This document shows positions 8,862 through 18,124 of a stretch of 64,000 bases of DNA, one piece after another (the first letter of the stretch is position 1; every line of letters starts with the position of its first letter). The stretch covers positions 620,001 through 684,000 of the forward strand of contig OZ251571.1 in assembly GCA_965243565.1 (NCBI GenBank), in the 5' to 3' direction. The stretch is from CBDEVH01 sp965243565. Lineage in GTDB: Bacteria; Pseudomonadota; Gammaproteobacteria; Tethybacterales; Persebacteraceae. Both the position numbers and the translations under genes were made by a program. A model generated the notes under the pieces. The model did not search any database and was not told the DNA's origin. It saw only the letters and a program-made list of their open reading frames with translations.

Positions 8862-9956
8862 TTAAACACGTTGATAACGCCCACCACTGACTGCCACTAC
8901 TTTTCCGCTCATTTCGAGATTGAGGATTTCGGGTAGTAGGATATTCATGGCAATGCCAGTTTTCAAGGCAATGTCATCTACACTAGTGGGTTCATAATTA
9001 ATAAATGACAGTAAACGTCCTTCAACAACAATGGTTTCAGAAATTTTGTCTTCTTGATACGATGAATGCGATTGCTTTTTATTTTCAATATTAAGCGTGT
9101 TATAAATGTCATGAACGTTTTCTGTTAGTACCGCTCCTTGGCGAATCAAGCGATGACAACCTTGATGTAATGGTGAATTAATGGAGCCGGGCACCGCAAA
9201 GACTTCACGGCCTTGCTCAATAGCGTGTGCGGCAGTGCTAAGCGAGCCGCTTTTTAAGGTGGCTTCCATTACCAAACAAGCACGTGAAAGCCCGCTGATA
9301 ATGCGGTTACGACACGGAAAATGATGTGGTAATGGTTGCGTGCCTAAAGAAAATTCACTGATGATTAAGCCTTTTTCGATGATTTCGTCGTACAGTATCG
9401 AATTACTGCGAGGGTAGCGTTTGTCAATGCCGGTACCAATAACAGCAATGGTTTTGCTATTGCCCGCCAATGCCCCCCGATGAGCAGCAGCGTCAATGCC
9501 TTGTGCTAAACCACTGATAATGGTAATGCCGTTTTCGGATAGTGATTGCGAAAATATTTTGGTGTTGTGAATGCCGGCACTAGAGGCATTGCGACTGCCA
9601 ACAATGGCAATGAGCGTGTCGTTTAATAAAGCCAAATTGCCACGACAATAAAGCAATGGCGGTGGGGACGCAATTTCAAGTAGTAACGGCGGGTAGTCAG
9701 GGACACCAAGCGTAAGGATGTTACAAAATTGTTGTTCTTGCCAACGCATGGCATCTGTAACTTGTTTGTCAGTGTTTTGCCCCACAATAGCCTGTGCTAC
9801 TTTACTCGGGACCACTTGTTGTAATGCTGATAATGAGGCATTACAAGCAGCACCGGGGCTTTCAAAATACTTGAGTAATCGGTTTAAATAGTTATTGCCT
9901 AGCCCCGATATAAAGGACAATCTTAACCAATAGCGTAAATCAAAAATGTCAGACAT
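8862..9956 (-). CDS. dprA: DNA processing protein DprA/Smf
   Basis: DprA binds incoming single-stranded DNA and loads RecA during natural transformation; it is also present in many bacteria not known to be competent. The 364-residue protein has the Rossmann-fold signatures IVGSRNASSAG, GLAQGIDAAAHRGAL, FPCRNRIISGLSRACLV and SGSLSTAAHAIEQGREVFAVPG. A C-terminal winged-helix-like domain follows (about residues 300-364). An N-terminal helical domain includes paired-helix DNA-contact features. It is divergent from def across a 72-nt spacer, a conserved neighbourhood in proteobacteria. Confidence 0.95.
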   Translation of the reverse strand: MSDIFDLRYWLRLSFISGLGNNYLNRLLKYFESPGAACNASLSALQQVVPSKVAQAIVGQNTDKQVTDAMRWQEQQFCNILTLGVPDYPPLLLEIASPPPLLYCRGNLALLNDTLIAIVGSRNASSAGIHNTKIFSQSLSENGITIISGLAQGIDAAAHRGALAGNSKTIAVIGTGIDKRYPRSNSILYDEIIEKGLIISEFSLGTQPLPHHFPCRNRIISGLSRACLVMEATLKSGSLSTAAHAIEQGREVFAVPGSINSPLHQGCHRLIRQGAVLTENVHDIYNTLNIENKKQSHSSYQEDKISETIVVEGRLLSFINYEPTSVDDIALKTGIAMNILLPEILNLEMSGKVVAVSGGRYQRV

Positions 9957-10028
9957 TATTTAAATCTGTAGAATAAAGCTTGTAAGCAGATTAACCGATG
10001 ACTACCAACAATAACTGATAATTCTACT

Positions 10029-10547
10029 ATGAATACCGATAATACTACATTGCCATTGCGTTTTTATCCAGATAGTATATTACGCCAAAAGTGTGAGCCT
10101 ATTGTTCGGGTGGATGATGATATTGTATTGTTAGCACGGCAAATGCGAGCCACCATGATAACCGAACAAGGCGTTGGTTTGGCGGCACCACAAGTGGGTA
10201 AACGGTTGCGGTTGTTTGTGGCAGATGTTTCTGACAAGCAGAACCAACCACTGGTTATTATTAACCCTGTTATTAGGCATACCGAGGGCGAAATAACCTT
10301 TCAAGAGGGGTGTTTGTCGGTGCCGGATGTCCGAGCATCGGTTAATAGAGCACGCGCCATAACAGTGAGTGGGCTTTCTTTGGCTGAAGAAGAAATAACC
10401 ATCAATGCCGAAGATTTTTTGGCAGTTTGTATCCAACACGAAATAGATCACTTAGACGGAATTTTGTTTTTTGATCATATTACTATGCTTAAACGAGGCC
10501 GTTTATTGCAAAAATATAAAAAAGAAAGAGCGCAAGCCGACAGTTGA
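10029..10547 (+). CDS. def: Peptide deformylase
   Basis: Peptide deformylase removes the formyl group from nascent protein N-termini. All three active-site motifs are present: GVGLAAPQ (48-55), EGCLS (93-97, Cys95 binds metal) and HEIDH (137-141, two His ligands and the catalytic Glu). At 172 residues it is of normal length. A -10-like GATAAT at 10017-10022 ends only 6 nt before the ATG, so a transcript from it would be nearly leaderless. It is coupled to fmt, with TGATG at the junction. Confidence 0.97.
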   Translation: MNTDNTTLPLRFYPDSILRQKCEPIVRVDDDIVLLARQMRATMITEQGVGLAAPQVGKRLRLFVADVSDKQNQPLVIINPVIRHTEGEITFQEGCLSVPDVRASVNRARAITVSGLSLAEEEITINAEDFLAVCIQHEIDHLDGILFFDHITMLKRGRLLQKYKKERAQADS

Positions 10548-11467
10548 TGAAACTTGCATTTTTAGGCACTGGGCAATATGCCGCACTGGTTCTGCAACAA
10601 TTGGTAGCGGTGCATTCTATAAAAATCGTTATTACTCAACCACCAAAGCCTGCTGGTAAAAAACTAAAACTCACCCCCTCACCAGTTGAAACCACTGCCA
10701 CAGCAAACAAGCTACATGTTTGTCATAACTTAGACATTGCTCAAATAAAAAAACATAACCCCACCGCCATTATTGTTTGTGACTATGGGGTGATGATACC
10801 TGCCGCTATTTTAAATAGCACGGCGGTGCCTATTTTAAATATTCATCCATCGCTATTGCCACGCTGGCGTGGGGCAGCCCCGATTGAAAGGGCGTTGTTG
10901 GCTGGTGATAAAACAACAGGTGTTTGCCTAATGAAAGTCATCTTGCGTTTGGATGCAGGCGATATACTGCACCAAAGCCAGCCACTGAATATTGCCCCAG
11001 AACACGATTACGATAAGCTACGAGATGAACTCGCTATAAGCGGTAGTGCGCTGCTATTGGAGTATTTGCAATCGCCCAGTAGTTATCCACCAATACCGCA
11101 AGATGAACGAGCCGCTTGTTATGCCGCTAAAATCACCAGCGATGACAAACAATTGGATTTTAGCCAAAACGCTTTTTTAGTTGCCAGACAGGTGCAAGCA
11201 TTTGCTTATAAGCCCGGAGCCTATTGTTATATAGCGGGATTGCGCATTAAAATATTAAAAGCAAAGGCAGTGCCAGATAACAATGGTGCTGCTGTTGGTG
11301 TGTTATTAAAGGCGACTAAAAGCGATTTGCTGATCGCTTGTGGACAGGGGGCTTTAAGTATTCAATTACTGCAACGCCCTTCTAAAAATGCGATGCAAAC
11401 AGAACCGTTTTTAATCGGTTTTCCATTGCAACATCAATTGGGGCAGTGTATTATTGACACTGCCTAG
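10547..11467 (+). CDS. fmt: Methionyl-tRNA formyltransferase
   Basis: Fmt formylates initiator Met-tRNA with 10-formyl-THF. The motif ILNIHPSLLPRWRGAAPI contains catalytic Asn98 and His100, and the catalytic Asp is Asp136 in RLDAGD. The C-terminal tRNA-binding domain is present, giving 306 residues. The ATG at 10547 overlaps the def stop (TGATG) and is preferred over a TTG one codon earlier. Def and Fmt act at opposite ends of the formyl-Met cycle and are co-transcribed. Confidence 0.96.
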   Translation: MKLAFLGTGQYAALVLQQLVAVHSIKIVITQPPKPAGKKLKLTPSPVETTATANKLHVCHNLDIAQIKKHNPTAIIVCDYGVMIPAAILNSTAVPILNIHPSLLPRWRGAAPIERALLAGDKTTGVCLMKVILRLDAGDILHQSQPLNIAPEHDYDKLRDELAISGSALLLEYLQSPSSYPPIPQDERAACYAAKITSDDKQLDFSQNAFLVARQVQAFAYKPGAYCYIAGLRIKILKAKAVPDNNGAAVGVLLKATKSDLLIACGQGALSIQLLQRPSKNAMQTEPFLIGFPLQHQLGQCIIDTA

Positions 11468-11487
11468 CGATTCGCTGAATTTATTTA

Positions 11488-11515
11488 TTGAAAAATTCAA
11501 TAAAATGCTTATAAT
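11488..11515 (+). promoter_or_regulatory. Sigma70-type promoter for the Bax-inhibitor-1 gene
   Basis: TTGAAA (11488-11493) and a perfect TATAAT (11510-11515) are separated by 16 nt, in the gap between fmt and the next gene. The predicted start leaves a leader of about 40 nt containing AAAAGGAGAA ahead of the ATG at 11561. Confidence 0.65.
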
Positions 11516-11560
11516 ACTTATATAAGGAATTATTTTTTTAAAAAGGAGAATTAAAAATCC

Positions 11561-12289
11561 ATGTCATTTTTTTCAAACAGAAGTAACAGAAGTAACAGCA
11601 GTATTTCATTGCCACCCAGAGTAGCCAACGCACGGCTTGGAGTCGAAACAACCAATCGCGTATTGCGCAATACCTATATGCTATTAGCGATTTCGATGAT
11701 ACCCACTATCCTTGGTGCTATTGTCGGTTCTATTTACTCACTTATGGCGGTTATAGGATTGTGGTCATTCGCCGTGTTTTTTGTGGCATTGTTTGGGCTG
11801 CAATCAGTGATTATAAAAAACAAAGACAAGGCTAGTGGTGTTGGTTGGATGTTGGTTTTTACCTTTGTTATGGGGTATTTTATGGGGCCTATCATCAATA
11901 TAGCATTGGGTTTTAGCAATGGTGGTGCTTTGATTGCAACAGCCGCTGGTGGTACTGCTGCCATATTTTTTGGGATTGCCGCTTATGCCACTGTTACCAA
12001 ACGCGATTTTTCAAGTATGGGCATGGGTAAAATGCTTTTTATCGGTATGTGGATGCTATTTGCAACCAGTGTGGTTAATATAATGGTCGGATCAAGTGTC
12101 ATCGCTTTGGCGGTTTCATCTTTATTTATTTTTATTGCCTCGGGGTTTATTTTATTCACGATTAACCGTGTCGTCCGTGGTGGTGAAGACAACTACATTA
12201 TGGCGTCTCTTACCATTTATATCATGCTACTGAATTTGTTTCAGAGTCTTTTACATTTGTTGATGATTTTTGCAGGCGGCAGAGACTAA
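11561..12289 (+). CDS. Bax inhibitor-1/YccA family membrane protein
   Basis: This 242-residue polytopic inner-membrane protein has about seven hydrophobic helices and matches the Bax inhibitor-1 (TMBIM/YccA/YbhL) superfamily. A soluble N-terminus of ~35 residues rich in Ser/Asn precedes the first helix. Bacterial members are calcium-leak-like channels or, as YccA, modulators of FtsH; which applies here cannot be told. It has its own promoter and a good ribosome binding site and stands apart from fmt. Its stop codon lies inside a 12-bp tandem repeat. Confidence 0.85.
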   Translation: MSFFSNRSNRSNSSISLPPRVANARLGVETTNRVLRNTYMLLAISMIPTILGAIVGSIYSLMAVIGLWSFAVFFVALFGLQSVIIKNKDKASGVGWMLVFTFVMGYFMGPIINIALGFSNGGALIATAAGGTAAIFFGIAAYATVTKRDFSSMGMGKMLFIGMWMLFATSVVNIMVGSSVIALAVSSLFIFIASGFILFTINRVVRGGEDNYIMASLTIYIMLLNLFQSLLHLLMIFAGGRD

Positions 12290-12334
12290 TCACTGTAGTA
12301 ATCACTGTAGTAATCACTATAGTAATTAGTAAGT
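12287..12334. repeat. 12-bp tandem repeat (TAATCACTGTAG) at the gene end
   Basis: Two exact copies of TAATCACTGTAG (12287-12298, 12299-12310) are followed by a one-mismatch copy (12311-12322, TAATCACTATAG) and a degenerate fourth. The first TAA is the stop codon of the preceding gene. The array fills most of the gap before the methyltransferase gene. Confidence 0.85.
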
Positions 12335-12376
12335 AACCAATGATATTTTAAACCAATTGAAAAAAAGGAGGTTTGA

Positions 12377-13426
12377 ATGGGTAAACTATTAGATAGATTA
12401 CAACAATCACCTGTTATATGCGCCGAAGGCTATTTGTTTGAGCTAGAGCGACGTGGCTACTTGCAAGCGGGTGCTTTTGTTCCTGAAGTTGTTTTAGAAT
12501 ACCCCGATGCCGTTGTTCAGCTGCACCGCGAGTTTTTGCGTGCGGGCAGTGATGTCATGGTCGCTTTTACCTACTACGCGCATCGCGAAAAAATGCGTAT
12601 CATCGGCAAAGAGCATCTGATAGAACCATTGCAAAAAAATGCTTTGGCATTGGCTAAGCAAGTGGCTGCCGAAGATGCCACAGGTGCAACCTTGGTTGCT
12701 GGTAATATTTGTAATACCAATATTTATAATCCAGATGACAAATCTACCCATGTCGAAATACGCAAAATGTTTGACGAACAAGTACAATGGGCGGCGGATG
12801 CTGGTGCTGACTTTATTTTGCTTGAGACTTTATCGTGGCACAAAGAAGCAATGATAGGACTAGAATCCGCCGTAGCAACCGGCTTAGAAGTAGTGGTTAA
12901 TGTTGTTACCCATTCAACCGGTTTATTGCGTGATGGCATAAGTGCTGCGGAATCTTGCAAAATACTGGCTGATAATGGTGCCGCCGTTGTTGGCATGAAT
13001 TGCTGTCGCGGCCCTGCAACAATGTTGCCGCAGTTACTTGAAGTTCGTCAAGCCGTTGATTGTCCTGTTTCGGGAATCCCCGTGCCGTACCGTACAACTG
13101 ACGATCATCCATCAATGCAATCACTGGTTGATACGCACCCGCAATGTTGCGTCCCTGAGGGCGAGCGGTCATTCCCTGTGGCTTTGGATCCTTTTGTTTG
13201 CTCACGATTCGAAATCGCAAAATTTACCAAGCAATGTATCGAAAACAATATTAATTTTATTGGTGTTTGCTGTGGTGGTGCACCTCATCATGTTCGTGCG
13301 ATGGCAGAAGCCCTTGGCAGAACCCCCGAAGCCAGCCGTTTTTCGGCTGATATGTCAAAGCATTATTCTTTGGGAACCAATCAAACGCTAAAACAAGAAA
13401 ACCAAGAATTTTCTGGCGATCTTTAA
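12377..13426 (+). CDS. bhmt: Betaine-homocysteine S-methyltransferase-like enzyme
   Basis: This 349-residue zinc methyltransferase belongs to the homocysteine S-methyltransferase family and resembles BHMT more than MmuM or MetH. The N-terminus runs LERRGYLQAG...YPDAVVQLHREFLRAGSDVM, as in animal BHMT. The three zinc cysteines are in place: Cys209 in GMNCC and Cys298/Cys299 in GVCCGG. BHMT moves a methyl group from glycine betaine to homocysteine, giving methionine and dimethylglycine. It has a near-perfect Shine-Dalgarno AGGAGG (12367-12372). Dimethylglycine could feed the FAD oxidoreductase at 56112 and then the glycine cleavage system. Another methyl donor, such as DMSP, is possible. Confidence 0.82.
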   Translation: MGKLLDRLQQSPVICAEGYLFELERRGYLQAGAFVPEVVLEYPDAVVQLHREFLRAGSDVMVAFTYYAHREKMRIIGKEHLIEPLQKNALALAKQVAAEDATGATLVAGNICNTNIYNPDDKSTHVEIRKMFDEQVQWAADAGADFILLETLSWHKEAMIGLESAVATGLEVVVNVVTHSTGLLRDGISAAESCKILADNGAAVVGMNCCRGPATMLPQLLEVRQAVDCPVSGIPVPYRTTDDHPSMQSLVDTHPQCCVPEGERSFPVALDPFVCSRFEIAKFTKQCIENNINFIGVCCGGAPHHVRAMAEALGRTPEASRFSADMSKHYSLGTNQTLKQENQEFSGDL

Positions 13427-13449
13427 TTTTTTAGGTGAAGCTCAACAGA

Positions 13450-16400
13450 TTATTGTTGTTGGGCGTAGTCGCTTAACCAACAAAGCGTATTGATGAGCCT
13501 CATTTGTGCGACTGTGCTACAGTGGCTACTGAGTAAATCTGGATTAATAACAACAACCGCAAGGCATTGAGCACGAGAGAGTGCAACATTTAAACGGTTT
13601 CTACTGAATAAAAATTCAACATTGTGTTGTAATGATTTGGTGTTAGACGTTACCATAGAAATAAAAACAATCGGGGCTTCTTGCCCCTGAAACTTATCAA
13701 CCGTGCCGATTCTGGCATTTGGTAACATTGTTTTTAGTAAATTTACCTGCATGTTATAAGGCGTTACAATTAAAATATCATCTTCGGTAATGACTCTTGT
13801 GTTGCCGTTTTCGTCGGTGAATGCTTTGCCAATAACTTGCTTGTAATGCTGGGTAATGATAGCGGCTTCTTCGGGGCTTTTTTGGGCACAGTTATCATGT
13901 TGGGCATTGATAACTGTGATACCTTGATTTTTTAGAATATTGCTCTGTAAATCAAGCCGCCGTTGTCCGGTTACGGTATTGGCTAATAGTCTGCTGTCAT
14001 AAAAAGCATCGGAAATAAACTGGCAGACACTTGGATGAAGCCGATAAGTTTTTTCTAAAAAGATGCCCCGTTCTGGAGGGATTGTTTTGCACTCGCTGAG
14101 CAGATATTCTAATACGGAAGTTCCGGCTTCGTCTGGGTGAGTGCCTTGTATGGGCTGACCCAGCTGCATATTGTCGCCGACTAAAATAATGTTACGGGCA
14201 GCGGTGCCCATTGCGACGACATTGGCAGTTGCGACTTGTCCTGCTTCGTCAATAAAAAGGTAATCCAAAATCGGATTTTTAACGTCAGAGGTAAATAAAG
14301 GGTGGGCAAAAGTCCATGCCGTTCCCGCAATGCAATGGGCATCGGTGTTTATATCAGCGGTGCGAAATTCGCTTGTAAAAAAAGTGCTGTCATACAATGA
14401 GTCGTCATTGCTTTTGCTGGCTTTTTTTACACCCGTAAAATCAACGCCTTTGGTGACTGCAACGGTTTCGATTTTTTGTAGTAAATTATGAATGGCTTTG
14501 TGCGAGTTAGAGGTAATGCCGATGGTTTTGCCTTGTTTTATTAAATCTACAATAATATGGCTACAGCTGTGGGTTTTTCCTGTCCCCGGTGGTCCTTGAA
14601 TAATCAAATAACTATTGTTAAGGTTGGCAATGGCATAACAAGCATCACCAATGGCATGACCGCTTGTTATGCCATTAATACGCGGTGGGTTTTTTGCCAA
14701 TAACTCAGTAATTGCAAGGCTAGGGGTATTGCTTTTGTCAAGTAAATGGTCGGCATAGTCATAAATAGAGTCACGCAATGTTGCGCTATTAATAGGAGCG
14801 GGTAGGCAGATAGAAAGAAAATTTGCCAATGGTGGTTGGCGGTTGCCGCGTTTTATTTCTATGGTGCGTTTTTTGTCATCAAGGTGAGTAATGGTGCCAA
14901 CAGCTTCCAAAGTGGTGGCATTTAAAACACTTAATCCTACTTTAAATTTATGGTCTTGCTCGGGAAAATGATAGCAATAAATACTAGAATATTTTTCACT
15001 TTTTTTATTTTGTAATTGCATGTTTGCCAAACAACCACTGTAATCTATTAATTCATGGTCGAGTTTGTTTTGTAAATTAAACAAATCCCACCATTGCGGT
15101 TTTGCTTCGCGGTTGTGAAACTCTAATAAACCGGAAATTTTTTGATTTATTGCTGTATTTTTTTGGTTGGCACTTAGTTTTTTTTGATAATTTTCGTATT
15201 GAATTTCCCATTCTTTTTTTTCATCATTGAGTTGTGGTGTAGTCGTTTTGTTGGCGGTGGGCGTAAAGAATGCAATAGCCGCAGGCTTGAGGCTAAGTAA
15301 CCAGTCGCGTAGTTTTAAGGTCGAAACACAGTCAACTTTATTGTATTGGGCAATGTCGTCCAATAAAGTATCATCGCCCGTATCACGCCATTGGTTATAC
15401 ATAACAACGCTATCACCTGCGCTGGTGATTGCATCGTCTCTTTTTTGCATATAAAATGTTTCAAGATTTTTGATGGAATAAGCGGGTTCAGATGTTTGAA
15501 TAGACTCGCGTACCGTATAGTATAAATCGACAAATTTTTGTTGGCGTAATAAATTATCGAGTGCTTCTTCGCATACGGCATATTGGCTAGCCAAGCGTTT
15601 TAATGCGGTGGTTTCGTAGTGGTTGTAGTGGTAAATATAAGCGTTTGGATAGTCTCGTAAATGGTTTACGGTAAATTGCATAAAGGCTTTGAATGCTTCT
15701 TTTTCTTCGGCTTGATTATGCCCCCAAAACGTGACAAATTGCTCGTTGTTATTTATTATAAAATAAACACCAAATAGATATTCTAATTTGGTGTCACTAA
15801 ATGGATCGCCTTCCATATCAAAAAATAAATCGCCTGCGGTCGGGTGAGGGATTCGCGAAAACCCTTTGTTTTCTATCGCTTCGAGAATTTCTACTTTGTT
15901 TTCGCCGCTCATGGCTTTATGATGTTGCAATGTTGCTTGCCGATGAAGCCGTTGAAAAATATCTGAATTAAAATTGCCAATATTGGATTGTGCTGATGTC
16001 ATCGCCAAGCCATTAATGCTGTGTATATTGGCTTGTTGTAGTTTGTCTATTTGCTGTCTTGTTATATTGGCAAGGATCGATAAATGGTCGTCTTTTTGCC
16101 ATTGAGCAGTGCAATGATTTTCCCATTTACAAAACTTGCAAAATTGGCAAGGTGTGGGGTAGGCATCGGTAGGTAGATTATTAACGTGTTGTTCAAATCG
16201 CTGTTTAATCTGTTTGTAGTAATAATAAAAATCACTTGTTTTATAGGATTTTTTTACCCCATTGCCCAAAAACAAATACATATTTTGTGGCTTTAAATTT
16301 TGGATGGTGCTTAAAAAATCCGAATACATACACAGCTGAATAATATGCTTGGGGTTTGGCGTTTTTGCTAGTTTGGTGTCCAATACTTCATAACTAAAAT

Positions 16401-16776
16401 TGCCCAGCTGTGAGGGGGTATCGCATTTTAAAAGAAAATCAGCATCGCCACGCCAAGGATGATTGTAAAAAACGGCTTGAAAAACAACGTCAGCACCGTC
16501 ATCAATGGCTTTTTTAGTTTGTTCTACCCGTTCTGCAAATGGTAATTTTTGGGAAATCTCAACAACCTGTTTGCCGCTGTCTTTTAACTGTTGTAAATAA
16601 GCGGCTTCGTGGTTTAGCCCTTTTTTTTGCAATAACTGATTGGCGTTATCATCTTGTTTTTTTTCCAGCGGTTGGCTAGCACTAAGAATGTCTAAAACTG
16701 CAATATAATCGCAGGCATAAAAAGCAGTTAAGTCTGATGGCGAATACCGCCAGTCTCCATTTTTTAAGTGGTGCAT
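13450..16776 (-). CDS. TM0106-type RecB-like nuclease fused to superfamily 1 helicase
   Basis: This 1108-residue multidomain DNA enzyme has three parts. Residues ~1-300 form a RecB/Cas4-like nuclease region with a Cys cluster CQFCKFCKWENHC near 207-222, likely a Fe-S site, and the helical region IDKLQQANI. Residues ~310-500 form an RNase-H-like domain with FFDMEGDP and a distal YNKVDCVST. Residues ~530-1108 form a Dna2/Nam7-type helicase with Walker A GPPGTGKTHS (~728), DEAGQ, KFQGQEAP and LSRAQ. Such proteins are assigned to DNA processing or repair, but their role is not settled. It follows leuB by about 60 nt. A defence role is possible but not supported by its neighbours. Confidence 0.85.
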   Translation of the reverse strand: MHHLKNGDWRYSPSDLTAFYACDYIAVLDILSASQPLEKKQDDNANQLLQKKGLNHEAAYLQQLKDSGKQVVEISQKLPFAERVEQTKKAIDDGADVVFQAVFYNHPWRGDADFLLKCDTPSQLGNFSYEVLDTKLAKTPNPKHIIQLCMYSDFLSTIQNLKPQNMYLFLGNGVKKSYKTSDFYYYYKQIKQRFEQHVNNLPTDAYPTPCQFCKFCKWENHCTAQWQKDDHLSILANITRQQIDKLQQANIHSINGLAMTSAQSNIGNFNSDIFQRLHRQATLQHHKAMSGENKVEILEAIENKGFSRIPHPTAGDLFFDMEGDPFSDTKLEYLFGVYFIINNNEQFVTFWGHNQAEEKEAFKAFMQFTVNHLRDYPNAYIYHYNHYETTALKRLASQYAVCEEALDNLLRQQKFVDLYYTVRESIQTSEPAYSIKNLETFYMQKRDDAITSAGDSVVMYNQWRDTGDDTLLDDIAQYNKVDCVSTLKLRDWLLSLKPAAIAFFTPTANKTTTPQLNDEKKEWEIQYENYQKKLSANQKNTAINQKISGLLEFHNREAKPQWWDLFNLQNKLDHELIDYSGCLANMQLQNKKSEKYSSIYCYHFPEQDHKFKVGLSVLNATTLEAVGTITHLDDKKRTIEIKRGNRQPPLANFLSICLPAPINSATLRDSIYDYADHLLDKSNTPSLAITELLAKNPPRINGITSGHAIGDACYAIANLNNSYLIIQGPPGTGKTHSCSHIIVDLIKQGKTIGITSNSHKAIHNLLQKIETVAVTKGVDFTGVKKASKSNDDSLYDSTFFTSEFRTADINTDAHCIAGTAWTFAHPLFTSDVKNPILDYLFIDEAGQVATANVVAMGTAARNIILVGDNMQLGQPIQGTHPDEAGTSVLEYLLSECKTIPPERGIFLEKTYRLHPSVCQFISDAFYDSRLLANTVTGQRRLDLQSNILKNQGITVINAQHDNCAQKSPEEAAIITQHYKQVIGKAFTDENGNTRVITEDDILIVTPYNMQVNLLKTMLPNARIGTVDKFQGQEAPIVFISMVTSNTKSLQHNVEFLFSRNRLNVALSRAQCLAVVVINPDLLSSHCSTVAQMRLINTLCWLSDYAQQQ

Positions 16777-16840
16777 AATAAAAAAGCGTCAGGCGGTTGG
16801 GCGTGGTGCAGTGTAATCTAGTAATTTTTTAGTCATGCCA

Positions 16841-17902
16841 TTAAAGACGTGCTAAAACTGCATTGCCCATTGCTATGCAACCGATTGCATTTGATTGTGT
16901 CGTCGCTATATCGGCAGTTCGGCAACCATCGGCTAGTGTTTGCCGTACTGCCGCTTCAATACGGTCCGCCGTTGCCGCCATATCAAATGAATAACGCAAC
17001 AGCATCGCCAGCGATAAAATAGTCGCCAATGGATTCGCTTTGTCTTGTCCAGCAATATCGGGGGCAGAACCGTGTACAGGCTCATATAAGCCACCGCCTT
17101 GCTCGTTTAAAGAAGCCGAAGGCAACATACCAATAGAGCCCGTTAACATTGCGGCTGCATCCGATAAAATATCGCCAAATACATTGCCGGTTACAATCAC
17201 ATCAAACTGCTTGGGGTTGCGTACTAGCTGCATCGCTGCATTGTCAACATACATATGAGATAACTCAACATCGGGGTAGTCATGGCTTAGTTCGTTGACG
17301 ATTTCACGCCAAAACATTCCGACTTCAAGGACATTGGCTTTATCAACCGAACACAGCCGTTTATCGCGTTGCATTGCTGCTTCAAAAGCACGACGGGCAA
17401 CGCGAATAATTTCATGTTCGTTATAAGCCATAGTATTGGCAGCACATCGTACTCCATCAATCGTTTTAATATAACGCGGCTCGCCAAAATACAAATCGCC
17501 CAATAACTCACGAACAATTAAAATATCAAGGTCCCGCACAAATTCTGGTTTTAATGTGGATGCATCTACCAATTCTGCATAGCAAATAGCCGGACGCAAA
17601 TTAGCAAAAACCCCCATCAGTGCGCGTAAACGCAATAGCCCTTTTTCGGGCTTTTGTTCATTGGCTAGGTGGTCATATTGCGGTGCCCCAACAGCACCCA
17701 ACAGTACTGCATCTGCTTTTTTTACGGCGGCTTCGGTATCGGCAGGCAAGGGGTCGCCAGTTGCATCAATAGCGACACCGCCAATCAAGGCATCGTCAAT
17801 AGTAATATCGTCGCCAGCCACAGCGAGCAGCACCCGCTTTGCTTGTTCAATAACCTCGGTGCCTATGCCATCACCGGGTAATAGTAGTAATTGTTTTTTC
17901 AT
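16841..17902 (-). CDS. leuB: 3-isopropylmalate dehydrogenase
   Basis: LeuB oxidises and decarboxylates 3-isopropylmalate in leucine synthesis, using NAD+. The 353-residue protein shows LLGAVGAPQYD, LRALMGVFANLRP, VRELLGDLYFGEPR and the Mg/substrate motif GDILSDAAAMLTGSIGMLPSASL. The NAD motif GSAPDIAGQDKANP is also present. No leuA, leuC or leuD is nearby, so the leucine genes are dispersed. It is divergent from queH over ~220 nt. Confidence 0.97.
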   Translation of the reverse strand: MKKQLLLLPGDGIGTEVIEQAKRVLLAVAGDDITIDDALIGGVAIDATGDPLPADTEAAVKKADAVLLGAVGAPQYDHLANEQKPEKGLLRLRALMGVFANLRPAICYAELVDASTLKPEFVRDLDILIVRELLGDLYFGEPRYIKTIDGVRCAANTMAYNEHEIIRVARRAFEAAMQRDKRLCSVDKANVLEVGMFWREIVNELSHDYPDVELSHMYVDNAAMQLVRNPKQFDVIVTGNVFGDILSDAAAMLTGSIGMLPSASLNEQGGGLYEPVHGSAPDIAGQDKANPLATILSLAMLLRYSFDMAATADRIEAAVRQTLADGCRTADIATTQSNAIGCIAMGNAVLARL

Positions 17903-18124
17903 GGTTTATATAGAGTGATTGGTTATCAAAATCTATTAATTATACTATCCCAAACCCACTATCTCGTTTGGGAAATTTTCATTTTAAGCGGTATTTTCCT
18001 TATCCGTGATTGCGTCGTCGTTTTACGTTGTGCTATGCGTCATAATAATATTAACCGTTTTTTATGCCAGTGCTGTGCAAAGATAGCGAATAATGGTTTT
18101 TTGATATGGCAATGGGGCTATATA

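Noticed and set aside
17891..18124. Upstream in-frame extension of queH
   Set aside because: It overlaps the leuB start region and has no resemblance to the QueH N-terminus; it is open by chance.
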